Positions 38,540 to 51,129 of a DNA stretch of 64,000 nucleotides are shown one piece after another. Position 1 is the first letter of the stretch. Every line of letters starts with the position of its first letter. A program made the position numbers and the translations under genes. A model generated the notes under the pieces. That model saw nothing but the letters and a program-made list of their open reading frames with translations. It had not been told where the DNA came from and ran no database searches. Origin of the DNA: Epiperipatus broadwayi (lineage: Eukaryota; Onychophora; Udeonychophora; Euonychophora; Peripatidae); assembly GCA_028023455.1 (NCBI GenBank), contig JAQFVV010000049.1, positions 5,798,855 to 5,862,854 of the forward strand, in the 5' to 3' direction.

Positions 38540-39287
38540 AAATAGAGGTTAAAAATCTTCCCATCTTGGGGATGGTTTCAATTTGGCAACTTAACATCAT
38601 CCTTTGGACCCATGTGGGCATACTGTTCTTTATAATGCATATAATGCATGCATCAGAGTACATGAAGGTGGTTAAGCTTCCAAACTTCACCACTCATTTT
38701 AAAAAAAATTGGGTGAAAGTTCCTTGCTGGCTACCTTGATATTTTTCAGCCATCAAAGTCTGAATCATATCTTCTTGGTGCTCACCACTCCAAAATTGCC
38801 ATATCACGGCTTGTTCATATTCCTTGAAGTTTTGGGGTTTCTGTGCTAATGACCTCAACCAATCCTTCACAGTGTTTTTTAAATAATGGCTTGCAACAGC
38901 CACTTTCTCAGCCTCATCCATTGCATGAACATGGAACAGTTCCCTCAGGCTTTCTATGTGCTCTATTGGACCTCTGGGCTTACCTTGAAACTCCTGTATA
39001 CAGATCAGTTGGGATATCAATGATGGTTCCTGTGAGCTGCTTGAAGGGGTTTGAACTTTATTGCTGGTAATCTTCTCATTAGCCTCTGTTTCCATGATCG
39101 CTATTCATTGATCTAGTGCTTCTTGATGCTTTTGCATTGTTCTCTCAATTTCATGTCTCATTGTTGCCATAATGTTGTTCATCATCATCTTTGAATTTTC
39201 CATCATTATGGACATCATCTCAGACATCATCTTCTCTTCTGCATTTTCCTGTTGCCCATCCACCTGCTCTTCTTTTGTGCACTCCAT
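38475..39287 (-). pseudogene. gag: Ty3/Gypsy Gag with in-frame stops
   Basis: Gag forms the virus-like particle. One minus-strand frame runs from 39287 to 38475 and is interrupted by stops at 39105-39107 and 38694-38696. The N-terminus is acidic and strikingly Met-rich (MMSEMMSIMMENSKMMMNN), suggesting a coiled coil. The middle has FQGKPRG, SLRELFHVHAMDEAEKV and a W-containing LKNTVKDWLRSL, the usual capsid pattern of Ty3/Gypsy Gag. A last part has MPTWVQRMMLSCQIETIP. I see no CCHC zinc knuckle before the protease. The Met-rich start recalls the smaller gag at 14.0-14.5 kb. Confidence 0.7.
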
Positions 39288-39299
39288 CTAAAACAAAAA

Positions 39300-40570
39300 A
39301 TCTTTGTAAAAAAAAAAATCATTACTTTTCTTTGTACACTTCACTTAAAATTTGAACTTTTTCTTCACTTAGAAAAAAAAAACTGTTTAAACTTTTTTTT
39401 TTTACTCTGAGACTATTCGTTCTTTTTCTTAATTGATTGTGGGGTAAACAAAACTCTATATATTTATTTGACTTTAACAGGTTACACCACCCTTCCCTCC
39501 TAAAACATCTCCCATCCTACTACTACCTGTTCTCCCTTTAATTCATCTCCTGCTCTGTTTATTGCCTTTAGTTAAAAAATTATTTGCCACTCAAGTTATT
39601 ATCTAAAAACAGTGAGCAAAATTTAGCTATTTTCTCATATGAAACAAGACAAATTTATTCTTTTTACCTCTGGTGGTTCTCCTGTGCCTGGACAGATTTG
39701 ACATTTGATCATGCATCACTTGGTTGATAACAATTGGTTTACATGATTTAATTTTACATTTAAGTTGCATTGACTCTTTAACCATTTCATTCTTCCAGGT
39801 TCGAATTTTAGATAACACTATTTTGTGTTTGAAAATATTTAATTAAACTATTGGCAAATTTTTTTGTAAGGATGCCAGCCAGTAGAATATATATGCTTTA
39901 TTATTAACAATTTATTCACCCAAGTCTCTAATAAAAAACATTTGTTGCTATTACACAATTTTCATTTAGTTATTTTTTTTTTATATCACAATATTTTACA
40001 TACTCTAAAGATTTATTTATATATCAAAACATACAGTATTTGGTTTATTTCTCTTTTACATTTTACACATGAAGAAAAATCACAGATAGAAAAAAGATCT
40101 CATATATGTTTCTTTCTATTTTGAGTCTATGTACATATATAACTTTTAATTTCAGGTACCAGCTATTTGTGGACCCATTATTCTTATTCTCTACCATAAA
40201 ATACAGCCAAAAAATACATGTGTATTTCACACATTTCATTTTATCAACATATTCATCATGGTGTAGGTATTTGTCTAAAATTCCCACCATTTTTGAGCAT
40301 CAAAACTCAGGAAAAATTTTTTTTTACGTATACATTATTCATTACTGTGTCAAAAAGCATTACAAAAAACACATTATATACATTAAACATTATTCAAGGT
40401 TTTGCAGTGTGTGCAAAACATCATACAAACTCAGGAAAAAAATCTTACATATATTTCTTATTTAGTGTTATTCAAAAAAAACATATATATATGCTTAACA
40501 TTATACAGGGTGTGGGATTATCTAATAGCACCAAGGATGGGTGTCCAAAACCCAGCAAAAAAAAATACGA
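39300..40570 (-). other. 5' untranslated leader of the Ty3/Gypsy element
   Basis: About 1.2 kb lies between the 5' LTR and gag and is AT-rich. At 40280-40520 there is a loosely repeated motif containing CATTA-CATTAT(T/A)CA and CTCAGGAAAAA. The bases at 40524-40556 (minus: TGGACACCCATCC and TTGGTGC) could hold the primer-binding site, but I cannot name the tRNA. Confidence 0.4.
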
Positions 40571-43500
40571 TGTACCGGTCGAAAAAAACAAATCGATCCA
40601 ACAATCCCCTGAATACAGGTAAAGTATCTCGAGTCCGACCACATACAAGATATATAAATCAGGTACATTGTGGATTCTGCCCTATTTACCTATATCCCCA
40701 GGTCAAAGATCTAATCAATAGCCTTTCTCGATGATATGATCAAATTCCTTTACTTTCACTGTCCCAGCAGCTGGGTCTTAAAGCATGAGATTCAATTTAA
40801 TTATATATTTTAGTGAGAACTTGGTTGATAGATATATTTAAAATCAAAAATTATTTCAAATAAAAGTAAATAAAATGATTTGAGAACAGTGGAAGTTTGT
40901 TTTAGTTATATATATATATTTAAAATTATTAGGCATTCTACATTAATCTTTAACTCAAGCTCTAAAAACAAAACAAAAATACAATCTTTAAATTAACTTT
41001 ATAATTAAATGAGTTCATGACGACTTTATTTATATTAGTGGTTAACATTGACATTATTAAGTTTGTACAATTTATTTTGTGAAGTTTATACACCTTTACT
41101 TTGGTTTACATTTATTCTCCTTTTAAAATAACAAAAATTATTTTATCATTAAATGATGACTGATTTCAAAATTCCCCATGCACATTTAGTACAAGCTTGT
41201 AATAAAGCATTAGGTTTAAACATCTGCCTAATGCACATATATAAGAATGACTATTTTAATGAATTTTTTATACAAGATTTAAAAAAACATTTCTACTGAA
41301 AACAAAACATCAATGAAATAGACGATTATAAGATGACCAACTTGACATCTTACTCTACCAACAGATAAAAAAAAATTGATTTCATTTCTCTTTATAAAAT
41401 AATAATAATTTAGATTTTCAATAACTAATGTTTTATGAAACTAGTGGACCTTGCTGGCATAGCTTATAAATAACTTTAAAACTGTAAGTGGTTATAATAA
41501 AAAAATAGATCAGTTAATTATCAAGCAAACAAGTCACTTTAGTTGGACTTACAACTAAAATCATACCTATAATAAAATACAACGTGAATTAGCCAAAATC
41601 AAACAATTTTAACTAATTATGCAAATGAACAAAAGAGTCGATTACTCAGGTCGAAGATCCTTTCAGTAGAATCATTTCCCTATGGCTTATGTATTAGATA
41701 GGCAAAAGAAAAGCAAGACAATGTTGGGTTAATAAATATCTGAATGCAAAGGAGAGAAGAAAGTGTAAATAAGAACATATGGGCCGGATTATGGATGCTT
41801 GTAAGCCTATTCCAATGAAGAATAAAAAGGAAATTGATACATCCACATTTTGTGTCCATATACCGATAGAAGATAGGATTTATGGGAAGTCAACATCCCT
41901 GTCTCTACAGGTATCATGCTGGCAAACCTACTCTATCTCAGCCACGCTATCTGATTCACAGAGTATGCAAAGGTGGAAGCTAACTCCGAATCACCAAATC
42001 AATGACCATTTTAGGTCTGTTCAAGATACTCCAAGCATTCTGTATTAACCCGAGATATTATAATTATTAAATAGGAACGAATTATAATTAAATAGCCTTA
42101 AATGATCTAATACTGCATAGAGACCAACCTGCATAACCAACTATTTTATATAAATATTTAACCTACAAAAAAAAAAAACATACATGTAGAAATAAGGAAA
42201 TTTATTTCTCGAATAAATCCCCCCTTCCCTCTTTCCTAACTTAAAAAAAAGGCATGATAATTAACTGATGCTATCCAGTGGCGCTGTTACTAGGTCAAAA
42301 TTTATAGCATACTTTATTCTTACAGAAATATAAAATAATAGAATCCCATTCTGGGAAATTGATAATAAATTTATTTGAAATTATGGTAGATTAGTTTAAA
42401 AATATATATATTCGACATAACCCCACTCGCGAAAATAGATCAACTTACTTTACTTTTAAAATCAAATCATTCTTTGTTAAAATTCCCTTTCCCTAATAAA
42501 ACATAATTTGCTCTCTTAGCAAACTATGCTCTTTGGATCCCCGCGAGTGAAGTTTGTCCAAAAAAAAAAAAATCAAAGCATGAAATCTCATACTTTAATT
42601 AATAAACAAAACAAATAAATATTTTCATATTCAACACTTAATAATATTAAAAATTGTTGTGAGCTTGAGTTATTAAAAAGAAAAACATTATAAATAATTT
42701 AAAAGAAAAGGTTAAAAGAGTCAGTTAAAAAAAATTATTAATAAACATTAACTTTTGACATTTTTTAAGCTTTACGAAACTACATTTAGATTCTAATAAT
42801 AATTTTTAAAATCTTGATGACAGGATTTAAGCTCTTTGGCATTTTACCTGGAGTTCTCCGGAATGAGTATACGGTCAAAAGTTGATGGGTGATGGTATTT
42901 GAAGGCAGGTTCTGGTAGTAGCATAATCAAAGATTTCAGGTCTCAGGAAGGGACAGGCAGTGATCTTCCCTTTTACTACTCACTCATCATTTCAACAGGT
43001 ATAGAGACGTTCTGCAACTTTCTTTCTCTTCTCTTTTCTCTGTCTGGTCTTGAGCTCTCTCTTCAAAAAGGGCCACCCTATTTATCACTTCCTACTCGTA
43101 TTTGATCTCTTCTGCCTCAGGTCATTTTCAATTTTAAAAACAATTGAAATCATTCTTTTATTTTAATTTTAGAAAGTTTGTACCTCGATAAGGATCAATA
43201 TATTTCAATATAATTTTATGTTAGTTTTTAACTTAGATAACAATGTAGAATCTCTACTAATTAATTAATGAATAGAGATTCCACAGTGAATGGATTTTTG
43301 GTAATTTATCAATGTTTTTAATTTAAACATTTATTTTAAACTTCTTATCGAGGTACAAATCTTTTCAAAAAGGCCATCTTGGATTCTTGAACTAAAAATA
43401 AAGCATTTTAAACATATATCTCTAAAATATATTAAAAAAATTCAAAGTTAATTATTTGAATTTTTTTTTTTTTAATAATAAAAATAGAATAACAGTGTGT

Positions 43501-43673
43501 TAATACAATTATATATATACGATCCAAAATAAATTTTAGGATTTATTCAGGATAGTTAAAAAAAATGTTACAATATTTTTTTAGAATAATAAAAAAAAGC
43601 AAATGTTAGTAAAATAAATAATTAGGTGGGTCAGACTGTGAAACGGCAAATCTGATTCAGATTTACCATTTCA
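40571..43673 (-). repeat. 5' LTR of the Ty3/Gypsy element
   Basis: 3,103 bp, partner of 31901-35041. Many positions show C-to-T and G-to-A change relative to the other copy (for example ATGGATGCTTGTAAG against CAGATGCTCATATG), consistent with old CpG decay. An 89-codon frame at 41779-42048 is broken in the other LTR. Confidence 0.85.
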
Positions 43674-43679
43674 ATATAT

Positions 43680-44930
43680 GAGTTGAAATGGTCATATTTA
43701 TTTGTAAATGGTTGCAGATATCGATTATATAAAACATTAAATAATAAAGCACTAATCCTAATTTTAAGCATAATGTAGAAAAAGTAAATTTGTTATATTG
43801 GATGTTGTCATTATTACAATTACTTCCTCTAATAGATATTCACACTTCAGTGCAAACTATCACTTTCATGTTATTTTTACCTTTTTTACACTTCTATTTT
43901 CATGCAATTATTTAAATATAATCTATCAATTATAATTTTCCTGTTACTTATATATATATCACTAAAAACCAGTCAACATTTAGACAATCCTAATATCAAT
44001 AACAAACCCATTTTGCCTTGAGCATTATTACACTTTTATATATATATACACAATCTTCAGTTTGCATCCATTTACGTTCCAACAATAAAATTTGAATGCA
44101 GGCTGAATAAAATTTGATTTATTTATTTTTTTATCTTAAAGCCAACCAAAATCAGGAATTTATTTTAGATAATTGAACCAATCGCTAACTTTGGTTACTA
44201 TTCAATATTGGATTGTAATTTGATATTTGGATAGAATAAAATAAATCCTTATTATCTGAAAATTGGCATACATGTTGAGTAATATTTTCTTTTTTTATAT
44301 ATTCTCTATAAATGGCCATTGAAAAAGTATTTATTTTGTAGTGGAATCATTAAAGTCTCTCTTATCTTTTTATTTGTCCCACAGTCTATTCAGCAACCCT
44401 TTATGTTTTTCTATATCATAAATATATTTTCAATACAGTTCCTATTTGCTTTAATAAGAAAATGTATTTATTGACTCTATTCAAAACTTTATATTTCTTA
44501 TTCCAATTTTTTATTCTTTTCCTAATTACATCTGTACAATTTTTAAACTGCTTTTCTTTTATTTATAATTAAAAAAAAATCTATACCCAAATTGTTTGAA
44601 CTATAGTTTAAATCAAGCAAAGTCATAAGGTTTCATCATTTATATATTTTAAGTATTAAATCATAATTCTCAAAACTAACAATTATGTTTTTCTGTGAGG
44701 TTTAGAGATAAAATATCAGATTCAAAAATTGAATGTTACTGGATTCAAATTTATCTTGTTGTGTTCAAATGCTATAAAACATGTAACAAACTATTCAATT
44801 ATAAATATACTATTATTATGCTATGAAATATTGTGAAAGTCAAGTTGTTGTTTTTTTACAAATGTGCTATTATGCTATGTATAATTTATGCATATATATA
44901 TATTTAAATATATGGATATTTCATATCTCT
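43680..44930. other. AT-rich spacer, nothing identified
   Basis: No gene or repeat partner was recognised. Confidence 0.4.
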
Positions 44931-44939
44931 GGATTTTAG

Positions 44940-46190
44940 ATGTAATTATAGATTTGAATCCAGACTTTCAAGCTCTCTTCAGCTATATAATATATGTCAT
45001 ACAACCAGACACATGTGAAAAGAATAAGTAATCTCCAAAATACATATTTCACATTAAACCAGCATTTATCATTTGGCCCACAGCATCATATCTCACAGAT
45101 ATACAATGACTGCTCAGTTTATATTAATATAACAAATCATCAAACTTTAGTGGGCATGCTTCAATTTACTCCACCTCCAACTCTTCACCCATCTATACCA
45201 CTGAAAATTTGATGATGGAACACCCAAATCCCTTGATGACACCAATAATATTGTCATGACCATGTTGATTTTAAGTCACTATGACCTCGCATGTATAAGA
45301 CCATATCCATTCAAATACACAGATGAGAGAGATGACAGAATACAGGTTGAATCTATAATATTTAAATACAGGTATATATTATTTTCCTGGGTTTTACATA
45401 CAATTATAGATAATTTGAACCCAGACTTTCAAGCTCCCTTCAGCTATCTAATCTATGTTATACAACTGAGACACATGGCCACATATATATCCATTATAGT
45501 TTGAAGGTTTGTTATCTTAATATATGTCAAGTACTGATTATATATGTGTGTGAGAGATGATGATCTAGAACAACAGATGATGTCTTGTTCATCATGAAAT
45601 ATGTATATTAGAGATCATTTAAGTTTTTCCCATGTGTGTGGTCATGTGTATTGGTTGTATGAGATAGATTGGATAGCTGAAGGGAGCATGAAAGTCTGGG
45701 TTCAAATTCTCTATAATTAATTCTAAAATCCAGAGATATAAAGAATACCTGTGTTTAAAATTTTACAGATTCAGGCTGTATACTGTCTATATCTTTTCTA
45801 TGTATTTACATTGAAAATGCCCTACAAATAAGGGTGCAAAATGACAAAATTAGCATGGACATGACAATAATACTGAAATCATCAAGGGATTTAAGTGTTA
45901 CACCATTAGACTTTCTATGATAGGGATAGATGAAGAGTTGGAGAATGGCAGTAGATTTAAGCCTATCCATTAAAGTTTGAACATTTACTATCTTAATATA
46001 AACTGAGCACTGATAATATATATGTGTGAAAGATGCTGATCTGGACCAACTGATGAGTACTGGTTCAGCATAAAATATGTATATTGGAGATCATTTATTT
46101 TTTTCACATGGGTGGGTTTATGAGATAGATTGGATAATGGAAAGAAGCTCGAAAGTCTGGGTTCAAATTCCCTAGAATTATATATAAGGC
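44940..46190. repeat. Nested inverted copies of the 8.7-kb repeat family
   Basis: Two minus-oriented copies (about 44940-45395, and a truncated one at about 45400-45490) face two plus-oriented copies (about 45500-45735 and 45760-46190). Each has GTCTGGGTTCAAATT(C) or its complement (B-box-like), GATAGATTGGATA(G/A), CATGTG and TATTGGAGATCATTT. They match the arms at 8675-9495. No ORF was found. Confidence 0.7.
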
Positions 46191-46199
46191 TGCAGAGCA

Positions 46200-47070
46200 A
46201 ATTGTTTTAATATGTAAATAAACATATGTGTTAACAACAAAAATAATTTAATACGTGATGTGTGACTTATTTTTAGTAATTTAATACTTGTTATTTATTT
46301 ATTTTAAATTTAAAAAAATATTTTAAAATGTATAAAAAAATAGATAATTATACTGGTAATATTATAATATTTTGATTTCTTTATATTTGCTTAACATCTT
46401 TTAACACTGTAAAAATAAAATACATCATTATAATAGATTTGTTTTTTTAAACATAGCAAATAATAATTTTTTTTTATGTATATAGACTTATTCTGTAATA
46501 GAAAATTTGATTTTTGTTCAGATGGTAAAAAGTTTACAGTTGCAAGTTTTATAGTTTATATATATTGTAACGATATATAAATATGCCGTTACATTAAATT
46601 GAAATAAAAACTTTTTAAGTTCGCAAATAAAAATAAATGTATTAAAAAAAAACTAAACGCTAAAATTAAAATGTTTGTTAAATGTATAACGTATATATAT
46701 TTGCACAGATGCAAAACATTAAAAATATTTTGTTTTATAAAAAAAAAGTATTTGAACATACTTTTTTATAAAAAAAATACAAGATTTAAATATAAAAATA
46801 TTTTAATAAAGAAATAATGTAAGTAAAAATAAAAACAGGGATTAATTAATTCCTGTAATCTATAAATGGAAATGATTGTTTATTAATTGAAAAGCAAGCT
46901 AGCCTTGGGGCTCTTGTGTAATTAAAAAGTCAGATGAAAATTAGATAAGAGAATAAAGAATTAGTTTGTCCAATATAGAAGCAGCAAATAAAGGCCTGGA
47001 TCATAATGAAAAAATGGAGCAGTGACATTTTTGTTCATGGAATCCATAGGAGGATTATAAAAAGAAAAAT
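46200..47070. other. AT-rich spacer, nothing identified
   Basis: Homopolymer-rich and without usable frames. Confidence 0.4.
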
Positions 47071-47072
47071 AT

Positions 47073-47295
47073 TCAGTTTCCTAAAAGTTTCCAGCTTGAT
47101 TTTGTGAGAAGGGCGATGGGACGCACATATCGTTCTCTCTCACTTATTTTAAAAATGAAAAGACCGTGATACCAGAATGAACCAGCTAAGGCTACCTCCA
47201 AAATATCAGAACAGTCTTCCATGAAAGTCTTCATGGGAATTGCCAACAGGAAGCTGGACTCTTCTACCATAAGCAATTGAGCTGAACAATTGTTA
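47073..47295 (-). other. Exon-like segment, unidentified
   Basis: The minus frame after an acceptor-like ACAATTGTTCAG (about 47287) reads QLLMVEESSFLLAIPMKTF, then EDCSDILEVALAGSFWYHG and KISERERYVRPIALLTKSSW, and ends at TGA (47073-47075). Codons are mixed (GCC, CTC, TCC) rather than AT-driven, unlike the flanks. I recognise no family. It might be a terminal exon or a pseudogene piece. Confidence 0.3.
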
Positions 47296-47299
47296 AAAT

Positions 47300-48720
47300 C
47301 ATAAAATTAATTAAGAACTTTAAAGTTTTGATCAGTTAATCTAAATTTTTTAAAAAGGAACTTTTCTCTGACTTATGTGTCAAATCAATTAATAATGTTT
47401 AATTTTATATGTTTTGCGTTTGATAAAAATCATTTCCATTTTTTTTCTTATTGTATAAATTACTTAAATGCATGAAATTTAAGGTTAGGTATAGACGTTG
47501 CATAGAGTCATTAGCAGTTGATTATGTTGTGGTTTTCATATTTGGTTGGAATACATAGGTCATCGATGTCACTGTGGCATCTTATGATGAATGCTACTGG
47601 GTTTTTTGTATTCCCTATGCAATTGATGTTATCGATGATTTTGTATTTTGATCATTTGTGTTTATTTTGAAATGTTTTTTAAACGTGAAATCTGTGCAGC
47701 CGATCTATACTCAGCATTATAAAACAAATTGTATAAAATTCATCTGTGCGAACGTATCTAAATGTTAAATTTAAGTCGGGCGTGAATGGCTATATAGATT
47801 TGTAAAGTTATATATATAGTTTAAGGGAGGGTAATGTTAAGTTATTTGTTTCATAGTTAAATTAGGTCAATGGATTAGATGTATTGATGTAATTAGTAAA
47901 TGTAGCAGGAGATCCGCTATGGGCAGGATTGCATATATATGCCACACACCTTCTCTTTGCCTATGGATGGGATTGTAAGTCAGCAAAAAGAACCGCAGTC
48001 CATTCCTATGGAGTTTTTGTTTATTGTTCTACTCACCAACAGATGTAGCATTCCTGTTGGTTGAGAGACAATGTCTTCTCTAACTCTACTTATTGTGCAG
48101 ATAAACATTCCTGACAGTATAGTATTTTGTGTTGTTGTATTCATGCTGCATTGAATACATCGATGTATCCGATGGATTGACGTTGGTTTGGCTGCGAACT
48201 TTTGGCCTAAGGTTAAATAAGGGATAGAACATTTTCTTTTCAAATACAATCTATGTAGTCTATTCATACTCGACCCTCTAAATAAAATATTAAACTCATT
48301 GCAATCTATTTAAAATGTAAAATTAAAAGTTAATATAAAAATGTAAAATATTAAATTTATTCCTCAAAATTTCAAATGATTCAAAATTTTATATGTGCAT
48401 AAATAAATATTTTTATGTGTTAGTTTCTGGCAGTGGCTTTTATTATTTTATATATACAAATTAAACAAGTTATTTCTTATCTCTGCGTCTCCATGAGCTA
48501 GTGACAATGGGCTAACGATCTGAATATTTAAATAAAGTGGAATCTTAACAGCGCATATCTGCCTACTTTATAAATTTTTCTAGGCTCAAATGCATAGATG
48601 GTGCCCATGTAGTGCAGATTGCGATTAGATTCAATTTTCACTTTCTTTTGGATCGTTATAATATAGATATCAATTTTTGTAAAAGTTGTATTTTAATATA
48701 TGTAATATAATATCACATGA
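47300..48720. other. Spacer with slightly higher GC at 47.5-48.3 kb, unassigned
   Basis: A 95-codon minus frame (47980-48267) lies here, but its composition gives no domain signal. I see nothing else. Confidence 0.35.
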
Positions 48721-48732
48721 AATAAATATAAT

Positions 48733-49242
48733 TATCAAAATATTCTAGTATATTTAAAAAATTCAATTATGCCTATATAATAAATTAAAAATAAAATCTT
48801 CACTATAGCCAGTTTACAATGTTTTTACACCATCTTGAGTAGCAGCAATCAGCTGTTAAAATGTAAATATCATTAAAATCACATAACAGTAACATTCACC
48901 TGTGAATGGCCAACTTTACACAAATTATAAATATTTACACAATTACATTGTTTATTCCACATATTTACTGTAATATTTATAAAATGTGAATTAAAATTAA
49001 ACTGAATTCAAATAAAAAAATATCTTTTATAAATATTGTGTGAGTATTCATAATTTGTGGAAAGTTGACCATTCATCTGGGAATGTTATTGCTATGTTAC
49101 TTTAATGATATTTAAATTTTAATGGTTAATTGCTACTCAAGATGGCATAAAACATCATAAGCTAGCTATAATGAAGATTTCATTTTTAATTCTTATAGAC
49201 ATATTGAATTTTTTAAATGATTATTCTAGAATATTTTTGATT
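48733..49242. repeat. Fold-back element, about 210-bp arms (family F)
   Basis: The left arm (about 48733-48945) and the reverse complement of the right arm (about 49015-49242) share ATTCTAG, AAAAAATTCAAT, TATAGC(C/T)AG, CCATCTTGAGTAGCA and AAATATCATTAAA. The centre is 70 bp. The same arm sequence forms the palindrome at 56555-56850, so this is a family of MITE-like fold-backs without coding capacity. Confidence 0.7.
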
Positions 49243-49499
49243 AATATATATATATAAAGTCAACCATAAAAATTTATATGAATCAGATGTTTTAGTAAAA
49301 ATTAATAGGTGCTTTTACATAAATACACATTAATTATATTATAAGTAAATGTCTTATTTTAAAATAAATTTATTAACCATAGTAATATACAGTTAAGCTT
49401 TATAAAAAATTACATAGCATTCAGTATGAAACTTGTTATAGCAAAAAAGAAAAAAAAGGTACTTGAAAAATGTCAATGCAGAGAAAAAGATATCTTAAT

Positions 49500-50480
49500 A
49501 AGACTAAGAGGAACATGAAACTTTCACCCAAGTATCATCTTGTAGAATCATAGGTGAAAGCACATAGTCTCGCTGCTTGATCTGGTCAAGGAGCTTAGTA
49601 TAGACAGTTAAAGCTGAGTCCTGAGAATGACCAAAGATGAGCCTGCAATGCGTCAACCATAAAGAAAATGTAAAAAAGATGGATAATCTCATCCACAAAA
49701 GATCCCTTCTTGAGAGTATTACAAACAGAAAGAGCATCCCTAAAATCCAGAGAAACATTAGCAACAATAAAATCCCTAATCAACTTAAGAGCAGGACAAA
49801 TATAGAAAACATGGGGTATTGTCTCATCATACAATCTACACAACTGACAATGAGATGAAATCCTAATAAAACCTCAGCTGGCCATTGAAAAATAACTTGT
49901 TGGGAGAGCATTTAAATTCAGTTTAAGTACAAAATCAACATGTCTTGCTTCAATGAAATGAAGCTTTATTTTACACAACAGAGCTTTACATGAAACACCT
50001 AATGAAGTCAAAAGAGGAATATGATGTGGAAATTTCAATTTACAAACATCCCAGAACATCAACTTCCCATGAAGTGTGACTTGAATATCGACTTAATAAC
50101 CGACTTTCATAAATCAGAAATCCAATAACTTGAAAATGCAGGCAGCATATCTTTAGCATCAATAACCAAAGGAAGAAATAATTGAGCAAGCTTTTTACAA
50201 GTTACACACAAAAAAGATATAGATCACTAGAGATATAGAGTTGAGATGGAATGTAATCCTAGACCATTTAAAATCATTGGCATTTGAATTTTTGCAATAC
50301 TGATGGTTACCATCTTGCCCTTCCAAAAAAATTTTGAACAAAGCAAATTTATAGTCCTCTCAAAATGCTATGTTGGCATAATAATTGGCAAGTAATAACT
50401 AAGCCTTGAATAGACCAATGAGTTCAAAAGCATAACTTTACCCACAAGCGAAATGTTTATATTGATAAGTGATGCAACTA
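49500..50480 (-). pseudogene. LINE ORF2 C-terminal fragment (RT end and Cys-His tail)
   Basis: On the minus strand, from 50480 down, one reads INISLVGKVMLLNSLVYSRL, then FFWKGKMVTISIAKIQMP, then LNGLGLHS. This is the conserved 'K..lNS...S...Y / F.W..K / P...GGLGL' region after the RT palm in L1/Tx1- and CR1-type LINEs. Further down, CRLYDETIPHVFYICPALKLI (49843 on) is the C-terminal Cys-His segment (C..C...H....C, with the second Cys changed to Tyr). Frameshifts break it near 49765, 49870 and 50060. The polymerase core is absent. It is probably the same LINE type as 25.3-26.3 kb. Confidence 0.65.
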
Positions 50481-50484
50481 CTCT

Positions 50485-51125
50485 CTTGTTTTATCAAGTA
50501 TGTTATTTTGAATTTGCTTTGTAATTACTGAATGAGATAAAACTATTGAAAAACCAAGTAAATGTCTTGATACATTATTACAAATTTATTATACAGAAAA
50601 TAAAATTACTAGCTATTATATATAAAAAATTAATTTAAAATTGAATCAGTACTTTGTAAAATTCTGAAAATATAATTTTGTACATGTAAAAAATGAAAAA
50701 AATATTTAAATCAACACGGAATTACAATGAAATGATTCCTGAGCTACAAAACAATGATTTAAAGGCAAAATTAGTCCAAATGATGTTTTAGACCTAAACA
50801 GAGACATTGAAGCCACAAATGATTCATCCTCTTTTAATTCAACAATTATTGAGATTATTCCAAAGTTTAACAACAAACTTTCAGATTATACAACTGAATC
50901 CTTGATTACAAATCAAGACCCAGAATTCAATCCAAAAAAGCAGAATCCAATTAGTATCAACAAATAAGAATCATAGTAAACCCTGAAGGTCTTTATAGTT
51001 GGATGAGTTGAACAGATATTGTGAATATTTGTAGACACAGGAGGTTGGTAATGATTACAGATTTTCAGCTCTATTGACCTCAGTGTGCAATGTGATATGT
51101 ATAAATGGTGTGTACTCATGGTGTG
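50485..51125. other. Spacer, possibly weak coding remnant
   Basis: From about 50770 to 50965 one plus frame stays open (LNRDIEATNDSSSFNST, then PKFNNKLSDYTTESLI) before a TAA. It is Asn/Ser-rich and not recognised. Confidence 0.2.
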
Positions 51126-51129
51126 CAAG

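Larger units (their letters stand above)
31901..43673 (-). mobile_element. Ty3/Gypsy LTR retrotransposon with about 3.1-kb LTRs, decayed
   Basis: Long direct repeats (31901-35041, 40571-43673) with TGTACCGG starts and ..TTTCA ends flank 5.5 kb that encode, in minus-strand order, Gag, protease, RT, RNase H and integrase. RT/RNase H before integrase is the Ty3/Gypsy order. The flanks ATAT (31897-31900) and ATAT (43674-43677) may be a 4-bp target duplication, but they lie in AT repeats. Several frameshifts and stops make the element inactive. No envelope frame was seen. Confidence 0.8.

Noticed and set aside
51010-51060. Frame containing VDTGG as a retroviral protease
   Set aside because: Stops on both sides and no flanking hydrophobic strands; a chance motif.
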